DNA from: VXRD01 sp965242535
Lineage (GTDB): Bacteria > Latescibacterota > UBA2968
Direction of reading: 5' to 3'
Assembly (NCBI GenBank): GCA_965242535.1
Contig: OZ251458.1
Location: 124,001 to 188,000 of the forward strand
DNA: 64,000 bases
How positions within the stretch are numbered: position 1 is the first letter of the stretch; the number at the start of each line of letters is the position of its first letter. The notes beneath the pieces were generated by a model. It saw only the letters and a list, made by a program, of their open reading frames with translations. It did not search any database and had not been told where the DNA came from. Shown piece by piece: positions 50,801 to 58,402 of the stretch. The position numbers and the translations under genes are program-made.

Positions 50801-51886
50801 CTAAAAAAATGAGGTCTCGAGTTTTCGATCGCGTTCATGGCGTTCGATGCCCAACTGAATGAGGCGATCGATCAGTTCGGCGTAGGAAATCCCGCTGGCC
50901 TCCCACAGCTTGGGATACATGCTGATCCGCGTAAAACCGGGAATGGTGTTGACCTCGTTCACCAGAAACGCGCCGTCGGGGCGCAAAAAGAAATCCGCGC
51001 GCGCCATCCCCTCGCAGCACAGCACTTGAAAGGTGCGAATGGCGAGGGCTTGCACTCGTGCGACAGCCTCTGCGGGCAAATCCGCGGGAATGTGCAATAA
51101 CGCGCCTTTTTCATCGAGATATTTCGCCTCGTAAGAATAAAACTCGTGCTGTGGCAACACCTCGCCGGGCACGGAGACGATGGGCGTTTCATTGCCCAAC
51201 AACGAGCACTCGATTTCTCGGCCTTCGACAAAAGCCTCGATGAGCACCTTGTTATCGTAGCGAAATGCGTTCTTCAACGCGGGGATCAACGCCGCTTTGT
51301 CTCGCGCTTTGCTCACCCCGACCGAAGACCCCATATTCGCGGGCTTGACGAATAGGGGCAATCCCAGTTCTGAAATGACGTCGTCCAAATTCAGGGCGTC
51401 CAACTCAAACCGATGCACCGTGCGCGATGCCGCCGTGGGAATGTCGGCATCGCGCAACAAGCGTTTCATCGCGTCTTTGTCCATCCCCACAGCCGAGCCG
51501 AGCACGCTCGGGCCCACATAGGGCACATCGGCCAAGCGCAAAAATCCCTGCACTGTTCCATCTTCGCCCAGCGGCCCGTGCAACACGGGAAACACCACAT
51601 CGACCGCGCCGGACGCGGATGGCCCCACCAACTCGCCGCGGCCTTCGGGCATCAACGTGACCAGCGCGTTTTGATCGGCATCGGACAGACCCTCGGTCGT
51701 GGATTCGGGCAAGAGGTGTTCGGCGTCGTTCAAAAACCACCGCCCCAATTTGTCGATCCCAATCGGCACCACCTCGTACTTGGTTTTGTCGATGGCGTCT
51801 ATGATATTGCGCGCAGACTGCAAGGACACTTCGTGCTCTGCGGACTTCCCTCCGAACAACACCCCTACGCGGATCTTTTTTTTCAT
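50801..51886 (-). CDS. ddl: D-alanine--D-alanine ligase
   Basis: 361 residues, ATP-grasp enzyme making the D-Ala-D-Ala dipeptide of peptidoglycan. Visible motifs: 'VGVLFGGKSAEHEVSLQSA' at the N-terminus, 'VFPVLHGPLGEDGTVQGF' (~95), 'LPLFVKPANMGSSVGVSK' (~175), 'ARADFFLRPDGAFLVNEVNT' and 'PGFTRISMYPKLWEASG'. The omega-loop region is of the D-Ala rather than D-lactate type as far as can be judged by eye. It indicates a cell wall with standard peptidoglycan. Confidence 0.95.
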   Translation of the reverse strand: MKKKIRVGVLFGGKSAEHEVSLQSARNIIDAIDKTKYEVVPIGIDKLGRWFLNDAEHLLPESTTEGLSDADQNALVTLMPEGRGELVGPSASGAVDVVFPVLHGPLGEDGTVQGFLRLADVPYVGPSVLGSAVGMDKDAMKRLLRDADIPTAASRTVHRFELDALNLDDVISELGLPLFVKPANMGSSVGVSKARDKAALIPALKNAFRYDNKVLIEAFVEGREIECSLLGNETPIVSVPGEVLPQHEFYSYEAKYLDEKGALLHIPADLPAEAVARVQALAIRTFQVLCCEGMARADFFLRPDGAFLVNEVNTIPGFTRISMYPKLWEASGISYAELIDRLIQLGIERHERDRKLETSFF

Positions 51887-52009
51887 CGCATCGCACCGGC
51901 TAAGCGTTCAAAATGTCGCAACCCAAAAAATAATAAGCCCAAACCGAAAATAAAGAAAGGGTAAAGTCAGCCATCCCACGCCCATCGCCACTCGAGCACG
52001 ACGTCCGTT

Positions 52010-52636
52010 CTATTCGCCCGTTCGCCTATTCTTCCTGCGCCACCACCAGAAGCCGATCAGGGCCACGACGATGAGTATCGCCAGCACGCGGTTATACGCC
52101 TTGAGCACGGCGACCACGATCTGCCAGTTTTCCCCCACCATCAGCCCAAAATAGACGAGCAGGCTATTCCACAACAGCGTGCCGAACAAGACGTAGAGCG
52201 TCATGCGGAGGGGATGCAGGCGGCTGATGCCCGCCACAATGCCGACAAAGATCCGCACGGTGGGCAAAAACCGGTTGAAAATGACGATTTTATCGCCATA
52301 GCGATTGAACCAAGTTTCCGTGCGGTGCAGGGTCTCTTCGTTCAAAAATTTCAAATTTAAGCGCGAAAAAAATGCCCGCCCCTTCACAAAAGCGACGCCG
52401 TAAAGGAGCAAGCAACCCATCGCGCTACCGACCCACATGGCAAAATAGGCGGGCCAAATTGCGATCACGCCCATCCCGGCCAAATACGCGCCAAACACGA
52501 TGAGCGTATCGCCAGGAATGGGGGGTACGACATTTTCCAAAAACGCCCCTAAAAACAAAAAAAAATAGATCCACCCGGGCGGTTGATCATTCAGATAGGC
52601 CAAAAAAGCGTTCCAGAGTTCGGTGAGGTATTCCAA
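52010..52636 (-). CDS. DedA-family membrane protein
   Basis: 208 residues with about five membrane helices. The family signature is clear: 'FLENVVPPIPGDTLIVFGAY' near the N-terminus, 'FNRFLPTVRIFVGIVAGISR' (~125) and 'GTLLWNSLLVYFG'. DedA proteins are lipid transporters or flippases needed for envelope stability. I place the start at TTG 52636. The open frame continues upstream for another ~98 codons, but only through minisatellite and palindromic repeats, so that extension is probably an artefact. Confidence 0.85.
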   Translation of the reverse strand: MEYLTELWNAFLAYLNDQPPGWIYFFLFLGAFLENVVPPIPGDTLIVFGAYLAGMGVIAIWPAYFAMWVGSAMGCLLLYGVAFVKGRAFFSRLNLKFLNEETLHRTETWFNRYGDKIVIFNRFLPTVRIFVGIVAGISRLHPLRMTLYVLFGTLLWNSLLVYFGLMVGENWQIVVAVLKAYNRVLAILIVVALIGFWWWRRKNRRTGE

Positions 52637-52653
52637 GAATACGCCTTTCAGAG

Positions 52654-52723
52654 GAGAGACGGGAGACGGGAGACGGGAGACGGGAGACGGGAGACGGGAG
52701 ACGGGAGACGGGAGACGGGAGAA
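52654..52723. repeat. GGGAGAC 7-bp minisatellite
   Basis: Eight perfect GGGAGAC units (52661-52716) with a degenerate unit at each end, 18 bp upstream of the DedA start. A reverse-complement array is at 60841-60910. At 52826-52858 related GAGGTGA-type heptamers recur. Confidence 0.9.
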
Positions 52724-52734
52724 GCAATCGCAAT

Positions 52735-52761
52735 CGTAGGGACAGGCCCCCGTGCCTGTCC
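52735..52761 (+). repeat. Dispersed 27-bp palindromic repeat, intact copy
   Basis: Identical in pattern to 30995-31021 (arms GGACAGGC/GCCTGTCC). The surrounding 'AATCGTAGGG' and 'GTCCGAAGATACAAGA' recur, reversed, around 59440-59490, so the repeated module is larger than the palindrome. Confidence 0.8.
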
Positions 52762-52790
52762 GAAGATACAAGACGAAAGATGGAAGTTTA

Positions 52791-52820
52791 GCCACAAAAG
52801 GCACAAAAGGCACAAAACAA
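52791..52820 (+). repeat. CACAAAAGG tandem repeat
   Basis: Three units of a 9-10-base CACAAAAGG repeat. The first 18 bases match the start of the coding repeat at 19490 at the end of the SGNH esterase gene. Confidence 0.7.
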
Positions 52821-52898
52821 GAGGTGAGAGGCAAGAGGTGAGAGGTGAGAGGTAAGAGGCGTAGTGGGCAGGGGTCAGTTCGCCAGGTAACCATCACC

Positions 52899-52924
52899 GG
52901 TAGGGACAGGCTCCCGTGCTGTCC
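52899..52924 (+). repeat. Dispersed palindromic repeat, imperfect copy
   Basis: GGTAGGGACAGGCTCCC then GTGCTGTCC: one base is missing from the right arm relative to the intact copies. Confidence 0.65.
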
Positions 52925-52945
52925 GTGCATCCCGCGGCGAAACGG

Positions 52946-53047
52946 TCAGTGGTCAGTCTCCGCCTGAAAATGCAAACTCAACCCCACGATCACTAGCACG
53001 CGATCTCCCGCAATTTGAATAGGCACATACCGCGTTCTGGTTTGCAT
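52946..53047 (-). CDS. Possible 33-residue peptide
   Basis: Starts 'MQTRTRYVPIQIAGDRVLVI' and ends 'HFQAETDH'. AAAGAGAG lies about seven bases upstream of the ATG, and the reading frame begins 31 bp after the barrel-protein stop. It has no recognised relatives. The 52637-52945 stretch otherwise holds only the repeats listed. Confidence 0.25.
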   Translation of the reverse strand: MQTRTRYVPIQIAGDRVLVIVGLSLHFQAETDH

Positions 53048-53078
53048 GCGAGGCTCTCTTTCCGCCGCTGCCCGATGT

Positions 53079-53615
53079 TTAAGGCTTGCCGATGTTGAAG
53101 CCGATGCCCACGGCCGCGCGCAGGGCGCTCGCGTCTTCTTCTTCGCCAATGACCCAGCGAATCTCGAACAAAATCTCCATCTTGCGGCGCAGCAATTGTT
53201 TTTCCATGCCGATCAGAATAAAGTGAAGCGCGGTTTGGTATTCGCTTTGAAATTCGCTGAGGATCAACCGCTCGCGCCGCACGCGATTTACCCCCAACCC
53301 GCCGCCCATATACGCAAACGCCGTCCCGGATTTGTGCGGCCACAAATACTTGAGAAAGACCCCACCGCCTCTCGCCTGAATCTCCGTGCCGTCGAGGTCG
53401 GAACCGCTCCCCGCCTCCGCGCCGATTTCGAGACGCAGATTGGGCGTGAACACGGATGCGATATCGGCTTGAAGCCCAAAGAAATGCCGCGTGTCGTTTG
53501 CCTGCACGACGTCTAACCCCACCTTGGTCGTCAGATTGTAAAGCCCAAAACCGGCTTGGGCACCCGATGCAAAAACCATCAGGACAAAAAATCCGACGCC
53601 TGCAAAAACCCTCAT
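53079..53615 (-). CDS. Probable outer-membrane beta-barrel protein
   Basis: 178 residues. Signal peptide 'MRVFAGVGFFVLMVFASGAQA', then alternating strands rich in Gly and aromatic residues ('HFFGLQADIASVF', 'FAYMGGGLGVNRV', 'MEILFEIRWVIGEEEDASAL') ending 'RAAVGIGFNIGKP'. Its length and layout parallel the plus-strand protein at 7279-7881, including the penultimate 'EI/EMK...D..AL' segment, so they may be paralogues. AGGAG lies upstream of the ATG. It is the last main gene of a minus-strand run from 54981. Confidence 0.6.
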   Translation of the reverse strand: MRVFAGVGFFVLMVFASGAQAGFGLYNLTTKVGLDVVQANDTRHFFGLQADIASVFTPNLRLEIGAEAGSGSDLDGTEIQARGGGVFLKYLWPHKSGTAFAYMGGGLGVNRVRRERLILSEFQSEYQTALHFILIGMEKQLLRRKMEILFEIRWVIGEEEDASALRAAVGIGFNIGKP

Positions 53616-53663
53616 AATCCACTCCTCGCAACACGGCTCGGCTGTGCCGGATGGAAGGTCCTG

Positions 53664-53987
53664 TCACCCACGCGACGACGCGGCCAGTGCCAACTGTTTG
53701 AGATGAGAATAGGTATAAAGCCCCGTATCGTGTCCGTCTGCCCACCGAAGTTGAATGGCGTAATGCCCGACTGGAACGACATCCATCAGATCGACAGATG
53801 GCGTTTTATCCGCCGTGATTAGCTGCAACTGCGCGTCTTGCACGGCCCGCAGATCTTCGCACAAAGCACAGGGGCAGGCTTTTCGCACCTCGCGCAACGC
53901 CACGCGCAAAACCCCTTCGTCTGCCCATTCCATTTCGAGCCATCCCCGCGTGCGGTCGACGCGAATCCGTTTTGGTTTTTCTGCCAT
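53664..53987 (-). CDS. DUF971 domain protein
   Basis: 107 residues. 'LEMEWADEGVLRVALREVRK' followed by 'CPCALCEDLR' and 'VVPVGHYAIQLRWADGHDTGLYTY' is the DUF971 pattern (gamma-butyrobetaine hydroxylase N-terminal-like). Stand-alone DUF971 proteins are associated with Fe-S cluster biogenesis and ApbC/Mrp-type carriers. The C-P-C-x-x-C motif could bind metal. It starts 8 bp after the TPR gene stop, in the same operon. Confidence 0.85.
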   Translation of the reverse strand: MAEKPKRIRVDRTRGWLEMEWADEGVLRVALREVRKACPCALCEDLRAVQDAQLQLITADKTPSVDLMDVVPVGHYAIQLRWADGHDTGLYTYSHLKQLALAASSRG

Positions 53988-53995
53988 AGCCCGTC

Positions 53996-54697
53996 CTATT
54001 GCCTCGAGGGATGTCTCAACCCCAATTCCTGAAGCAAGATACCGTATTGCTCGCGCAATCCGCTTTGCAGTGCGAACGCACGGTTGTACGCAATGGCGGC
54101 ATCTTCAAAAAGGCCCTGAACCGAGAGCGCGCGACCCAACAAAATATAATTGGCCGCGTAAGCGGGGGCGCGGTCTATGGTTTCGCCAACCATGTCCAAG
54201 GTCTGTTCCGGGCGTCCGGTTTTCAAGTAAAGCCAGCCCAAGTTCTGATAGGCAGTGATGATGGTGGGATCTCGCTCAAGCCCCTGGTGATAATGTTGCT
54301 CTGCCAAAGCCATAGAGTCGCTCCGCTGATACAAGTAGCCGAGCGCGATCAAAACGCCTGCATCGGCCGGGTCCTGAGTGGATAACTGTCGGCATGCCTT
54401 AATCGCTTCGGCAAAATTTTCCATCCGCAAATGCGCGGAGGTGAGCAGGCGCAACGCCTGCGGGTGCGCGGGAGTTTGTTGCAAAATATCGCGCAATTCA
54501 TCCACGGCAGCACTGGGGTCGCCATCTTCCAAAGAAACGACGGCAGATTTCAATTTGGGATCGAGAATTGCAGCCATCGAATCAGCGGGTATCGCCGTTG
54601 TTGCATCCATGACATCTGGGCGCTCGAGCGCGTCTTGGGCATGGGCAACCGCCATAAAAAAAAATGCGACAAGTCCCACAGGCCAGCGCAACATCAT
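53996..54697 (-). CDS. Secreted tetratricopeptide-repeat protein
   Basis: 233 residues from the ATG pair at 54697/54694. Signal peptide 'MLRWPVGLVAFFFMAVAHAQ'. About five TPR units follow ('AVDELRDILQQTPAHPQALR', 'AEAIKACRQLSTQDPADAGV', 'AEQHYHQGLERDPTIITAYQ'). It probably acts as a periplasmic interaction scaffold. The longer frame up to 54766 precedes the signal peptide and overlaps the upstream gene, so it is not used. Confidence 0.75.
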   Translation of the reverse strand: MMLRWPVGLVAFFFMAVAHAQDALERPDVMDATTAIPADSMAAILDPKLKSAVVSLEDGDPSAAVDELRDILQQTPAHPQALRLLTSAHLRMENFAEAIKACRQLSTQDPADAGVLIALGYLYQRSDSMALAEQHYHQGLERDPTIITAYQNLGWLYLKTGRPEQTLDMVGETIDRAPAYAANYILLGRALSVQGLFEDAAIAYNRAFALQSGLREQYGILLQELGLRHPSRQ

Positions 54698-54732
54698 ACA
54701 CTTTTCCAAAAAAATTCGCATCCATGCACGCC

Positions 54733-54981
54733 TTAGAGATGCGCGGGGCGTCCGGTATCCGTCCATTGAACGGCTGGCGCGGTGGAGTAGCCAGCGGCGA
54801 CATCCGAATGGGCATAAGAGAAAATTTTGATTCGCTGGCTCGGTCGCGCAGAAAGCCCAGGCTCGTAAATTTCAATGGCCGGGCGGTTGCGCCACATCAC
54901 GAGCACGAGTTCCGGATCGAGGTCTATCCGCTGACAGACCAATTTGAACATCAAATAGGCACTTGCCATCAATTTGGTCAT
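54733..54981 (-). CDS. Hypothetical protein, first gene of the minus-strand run
   Basis: 82 residues, 'MTKLMASAYLMFKLVCQRID' then 'ELVLVMWRNRPAIEIYEPG'. No family recognised. An AAGAG-type ribosome-binding site is upstream and the TPR gene begins 35 bp after its stop, consistent with an operon. It may be a real small cytoplasmic protein, but support is only positional. Confidence 0.4.
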   Translation of the reverse strand: MTKLMASAYLMFKLVCQRIDLDPELVLVMWRNRPAIEIYEPGLSARPSQRIKIFSYAHSDVAAGYSTAPAVQWTDTGRPAHL

Positions 54982-55032
54982 CGCACGCTCTTATGGATCC
55001 ATTGCCGTAGTTTCAACACTTTGCGATTGGGA

Positions 55033-55632
55033 TTACAACCACTTCAAAATAGCCAAGACCAACGCCAAAATCGCGATCATCACCCTGAAACGCCACTTGG
55101 CGTCGGCGTCGATTTTATCAAACCGCTTGTCAATTTTATCGAACTTCGCGTCCGTATCCGCCTTCATATCCGCAAACCGCGCGTTCGTCTCCGCCTTCAT
55201 GTCGGCAAACTGCTTGTTCGTCTCCGCCTTCATGTCGGCAAACTGCTTGTCAACTTTATCAAACCGCGCGTTCGTCTCCGTCTTCATGTCGGCAAACCGC
55301 TTGTCAACTTTATCAAACCGCGCGTTCGTCTCCGCCTTCATGTCGGCAAATTGCTCGTCAACTTTATCGAACTGCTTGTCAACTTTATCGAACTGCTTGT
55401 CAACTTTATCGAACTGCTTGTCAACTTGATTGAACCGTGCGGTCATTTCGGCTCTGAAGGCGGTAAATCGCTCGCCCATTTCTGCTCTGAAGTCAGTGAG
55501 TCGCGCGGTCATTTCGGCTCTGAAGTCAGAAAATCGCCTGTCGATGTGATCGACAAAACTCACGGGGGAGCTTTGCGATCTCTCGTTTTCGACCCGATTC
55601 TCTGCTGTGTCGCGTTTTTCTGAAGTTTTCAT
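55033..55632 (-). CDS. Tail-anchored coiled-coil protein with tandem heptads
   Basis: 199 residues. Residues ~30-180 are a continuous coiled coil made of two repeat types: 'FRAEMTAR'-like units (~36-66), then 'FDKVDKQ' and 'FADMKAETNAR' units. Three 'FDKVDKQ' copies are encoded by identical 21-base units, so length can change by slippage without frameshift. The C-terminus 'RFRVMIAILALVLAILKWL' is a single membrane helix with almost no residues after it, typical of tail-anchored proteins. Similar proteins occur as phage or chromosomal DUF1640-like proteins. Function unknown. Confidence 0.7.
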   Translation of the reverse strand: MKTSEKRDTAENRVENERSQSSPVSFVDHIDRRFSDFRAEMTARLTDFRAEMGERFTAFRAEMTARFNQVDKQFDKVDKQFDKVDKQFDKVDEQFADMKAETNARFDKVDKRFADMKTETNARFDKVDKQFADMKAETNKQFADMKAETNARFADMKADTDAKFDKIDKRFDKIDADAKWRFRVMIAILALVLAILKWL

Positions 55633-55896
55633 TTTGCCTCCTCATCGAAAAATTTATCACATCTATCCCCGCGCTTTTGCTGACGCGACAACCTTCTACG
55701 CGCCCGCTCGGCATTCCGCTCCCCCAACGCAAAATTTCAGCCATTATCTCGCCCAAATCTTCAATGGTTCGCCGTGCCCTTCCTCGAGCCTTTGTGTCCG
55801 ATGCCGAATTTCATGACCCGATCTACATCGCATCAAAGAATTGGGCGATCTGATCGCCACGCCTTTGGGCAACCAACGCATGGCGATCAGGTCGAT

Positions 55897-56673
55897 TCAT
55901 CCGCCGCTGCCAAACGCCTCGACAAATTTGAGAAAGTCCTTAAAATCGATGGCGCCACCACTCGAATCGAGATCCATGCGGGCATCGTAACCCTCATCCC
56001 CTGGCGCTTTGCCAAACGCCTTGACAAATTCGAGAAAGTCAGAAAAATCAACTTTTCCATCCTGAGTAAAATCAGCACTGATCTCTTTCATAAAACTGAT
56101 CACGATTTTAATTGGGTCATCCTCGGAAACAAACTGTGCAAGTACGCCGCTTGCCACTACCCTCAGGGCGGGGCTCAATGAAGATAATAATTCTTCTAAA
56201 AGAAGGGGACGCATAATAAACAGGGAATCCGCTGTCGCCGTGTACGTGTAGCGAAGCGTATCTGCATTTTCGCGCGTGATGACGAGTTGATTATCGGCTC
56301 CAACGGTGTAATTTCCCGTGTATTTGCTCGTATCGGGCACAGAGACATTAATCGGGAGGCCCAATAATGTCGCACCAATAGTGGATAGTGTCGTATAATC
56401 GGCTTGAACTGTGCCATCAGCACGAAACGTTATTGTGCCGTTGGTCTCGCCTTCAAATGACGCATCTACCGCAGTCACGAGATCGGCGGGAACATAAGCT
56501 CTAAGCGAGGTCATATCCGCTGTATAAGAACCCATGAGATCGCCGCCTTGGGGCTGTGGGGTATTGGGCAACAATTGTGCGTCTGCCCGTCCAAATGCGA
56601 TTCCTGCCATCAGCGCGAACGCGAGCAACGCGGCAACGCGCATCTTCGCAATACCAAAAACTGAACCGTACAT
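55897..56673 (-). CDS. Secreted protein with C-terminal EF-hand pair
   Basis: 258 residues. Signal peptide within 'MRVAALLAFALMAGIAFGRA' after a short N-terminal extension. The middle ~150 residues form a lipocalin- or METRNL-like beta-rich domain ('MGSYTADMTSLRAY', 'GTITFRADGTVQADYTTLS', 'KYTGNYTVGADNQLVITREN') that I cannot place in a family. The C-terminus carries 'DFTQDGKVDFSDFLEFVKAF' and 'DLDSSGGAIDFKDFLKFVEA', the same paired EF-hand cassette as at 18.7 and 35.7 kb. Start 56673 has AGGAGGGAG upstream. 55633-55896 shows no convincing gene. Confidence 0.7.
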   Translation of the reverse strand: MYGSVFGIAKMRVAALLAFALMAGIAFGRADAQLLPNTPQPQGGDLMGSYTADMTSLRAYVPADLVTAVDASFEGETNGTITFRADGTVQADYTTLSTIGATLLGLPINVSVPDTSKYTGNYTVGADNQLVITRENADTLRYTYTATADSLFIMRPLLLEELLSSLSPALRVVASGVLAQFVSEDDPIKIVISFMKEISADFTQDGKVDFSDFLEFVKAFGKAPGDEGYDARMDLDSSGGAIDFKDFLKFVEAFGSGG

Positions 56674-56890
56674 ACCAGCTCCCTCCTGTGTTGGATGTGC
56701 CTCCGCTTTCCCGTTCCACTTTCCCGTCCGTCCGTCAATTTACGCAATTCGCGTGCCTTCAGCAATAGTTTTAACTCGCGAACTCCTCATTTTCATTTTT
56801 GAGCAGAGGATCCCCTTTTGCTTTCTACGGGGACCATTTGCGCGTAGCAGATCGCATCACTTTGACAAAAAACAGCTCCTCGCGTTCACT

Positions 56891-56929
56891 TAAAAAAAGA
56901 ACGCCCCAGCATCGAACATGCCGGGGCGT
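56891..56929 (-). terminator. Terminator of the XRE/RelE-like operon
   Basis: ACGCCCC (56901-56907) pairs with GGGGCGT (56923-56929), with inner GCAT/ATGC pairing. On the minus strand it is followed by a T-rich run. Confidence 0.75.
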
Positions 56930-56954
56930 TTCTGCGCGCAGAGTAAAACCAAAT

Positions 56955-57575
56955 TTATGAGGTGATCAGAGAAATATTGCGGAACGCTTTTGGCGGCGCA
57001 TCCTCGGCCCCCTCGCCATCTGCGATTTCGGCTTCGGCGAGGATCGGAAGGACTTTTTCCAAATACTCGTCAAAGAATTTCATGGTCAAATCAAAAGCGA
57101 CCTCGGGGCGTGGAAGCCGAGACGCACTGGAAAAATAAAAATTGTTGACATTGACAAAATATTCGGCAAAAAATTTCGACACTTCCCGTGCAATTTTCTC
57201 GTCTTCTCCGACCACTGTTGCAAGCCGATCCAGCAAACGCTTTGTCTCGGAGACATGGCGTTTGACTTGATCGACAATAGTATTGCCCTTTTCAAAAAAG
57301 GAAATGCTCATCTGCATATCGAGGGCATTCAAGTAGCGTTCAAGGTCCCCAAGTTTGATGTTGTCAATTTCTTCCCGTTCAAATTTTGAGACGGCACTTT
57401 GGCTCCAGCCGAGGCGGTCGCCAACTTCGCACTCGGTAAGTCCCGCTCTGTTCCTCAAAACGAAAAGCGTTCGAGACAACCCCGTCTTTGCACTTCTCTC
57501 GGCAAATGCTTTTGCGAAGGATTCGTCAGCCAAATCGTTCACCATCTGCCCGACCGAAGTGTATTGCTTGCCCAT
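56955..57575 (-). CDS. XRE-family helix-turn-helix antitoxin/regulator
   Basis: 206 residues from ATG 57575 (AGGAG upstream). HTH at ~28-80: 'TLFVLRNRAGLTECEVGDRL' and 'WSQSAVSKFEREEIDNIKLG'. The C-terminal ~100 residues are helical and unusual for such a regulator. The RelE-like gene ends one base before its start codon (TAA, A, ATG), so they form a toxin-first operon as in HigBA-type loci. The HTH protein probably represses the pair. Confidence 0.8.
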   Translation of the reverse strand: MGKQYTSVGQMVNDLADESFAKAFAERSAKTGLSRTLFVLRNRAGLTECEVGDRLGWSQSAVSKFEREEIDNIKLGDLERYLNALDMQMSISFFEKGNTIVDQVKRHVSETKRLLDRLATVVGEDEKIAREVSKFFAEYFVNVNNFYFSSASRLPRPEVAFDLTMKFFDEYLEKVLPILAEAEIADGEGAEDAPPKAFRNISLITS

Positions 57576-57576
57576 T

Positions 57577-57840
57577 TTATTTCTCCTTTTTGATTTTGCC
57601 GGCCTCTTTTTTGCAATACTGAATATCCTCGTTCTGCCTCTGCTTTCCACCAATACAGAGAAGATGAAGGATGTTCGTTTTTGTATCGCAATAGATATAG
57701 AGTCGAGTCACAGCCAACCCCTGCCCATGTCCGCCTTTTTGATCGATAGCTCTAATGCCGTCGGGTTCTGTGCGGATGAACCCAACTTTTACCTGAAGCG
57801 GCGAAATTCCCGAATTGATTAGATCGACAAAACGTTGCAA
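57577..57840 (-). CDS. RelE/HigB-like toxin candidate
   Basis: 87 residues from TTG 57840. The C-terminal 'RLYIYCDTKTNILHLLCIGG' and 'KQRQNEDIQYCKKEAGKIK' resemble the end of HigB/RelE-type toxins that precede XRE antitoxins, where the strand ends in a 'x-x-I-G-D-K-x-x-Q' turn. The N-terminus is short, with a stop a few codons upstream, so the protein may be truncated. Context with the XRE gene is the main support. Confidence 0.55.
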   Translation of the reverse strand: MQRFVDLINSGISPLQVKVGFIRTEPDGIRAIDQKGGHGQGLAVTRLYIYCDTKTNILHLLCIGGKQRQNEDIQYCKKEAGKIKKEK

Positions 57841-57988
57841 ATTATCGAGTACAGCCCCCTATTTGCGGGGATGATTTTTTTCCTACGTTTTGAAACGCGC
57901 TCGATATCTTTCGGTGCTTTCCAACTTCCATGCAGCCAAGATATTCTCTCTCCCTACTTGAACCAAGACTCAAAATGGACTGATTCTA

Positions 57989-58142
57989 AGAAGCCATCTA
58001 AAAATTATTGGGACCTAACCCCCTAGCCCCCTTTCCTAGGAGGAAAGGGGGAATAAAGGCCCTTATTCTTGGGTTTTAATCTGCGAAAAGCGAATGTTTT
58101 TGCGACGCTCTCAATGGCGGCCCGAGTTTTTAGATGGCTTCT
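57989..58142. mobile_element. 154-bp MITE-like element with 16-bp terminal inverted repeats
   Basis: AGAAGCCATCTAAAAA (57989-58004) and its perfect complement (58127-58142) bound the element. Inside, CCCCCTTTCCT (58027-58037) and AGGAAAGGGGG (58041-58051) form an 11-bp hairpin with a 3-base loop. No coding potential. It occupies most of the 57841-58402 gap; the remainder shows nothing recognisable. Confidence 0.75.
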
Positions 58143-58402
58143 AAACAGGTCATAACTTGGGTTAGAATACGATATTCACAAACATTTGTCAAAAAATTTG
58201 TCCGGGCGTTGCGCCTTGGGTATGGACTTGCCTGAGAGACGGCCAGTTGTACCCCATCCAGTAGATTCGCCGAGCGAGCGAGGGCGACATGGCCGGGCGA
58301 TCTCTAACTTGTCATGTGTTGCGTTGCGTGCTATTTTGATATGGTGCAGGGCGTAGCGCAATGTCGCAATGCAGAGCGAAGACGCAGATGAAAGGAACGC
58401 GC

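Noticed and set aside
52637..52930. 98-codon N-terminal extension of the DedA protein
   Set aside because: It is translated from heptamer and palindromic repeats; the family length and fold begin at TTG 52636.
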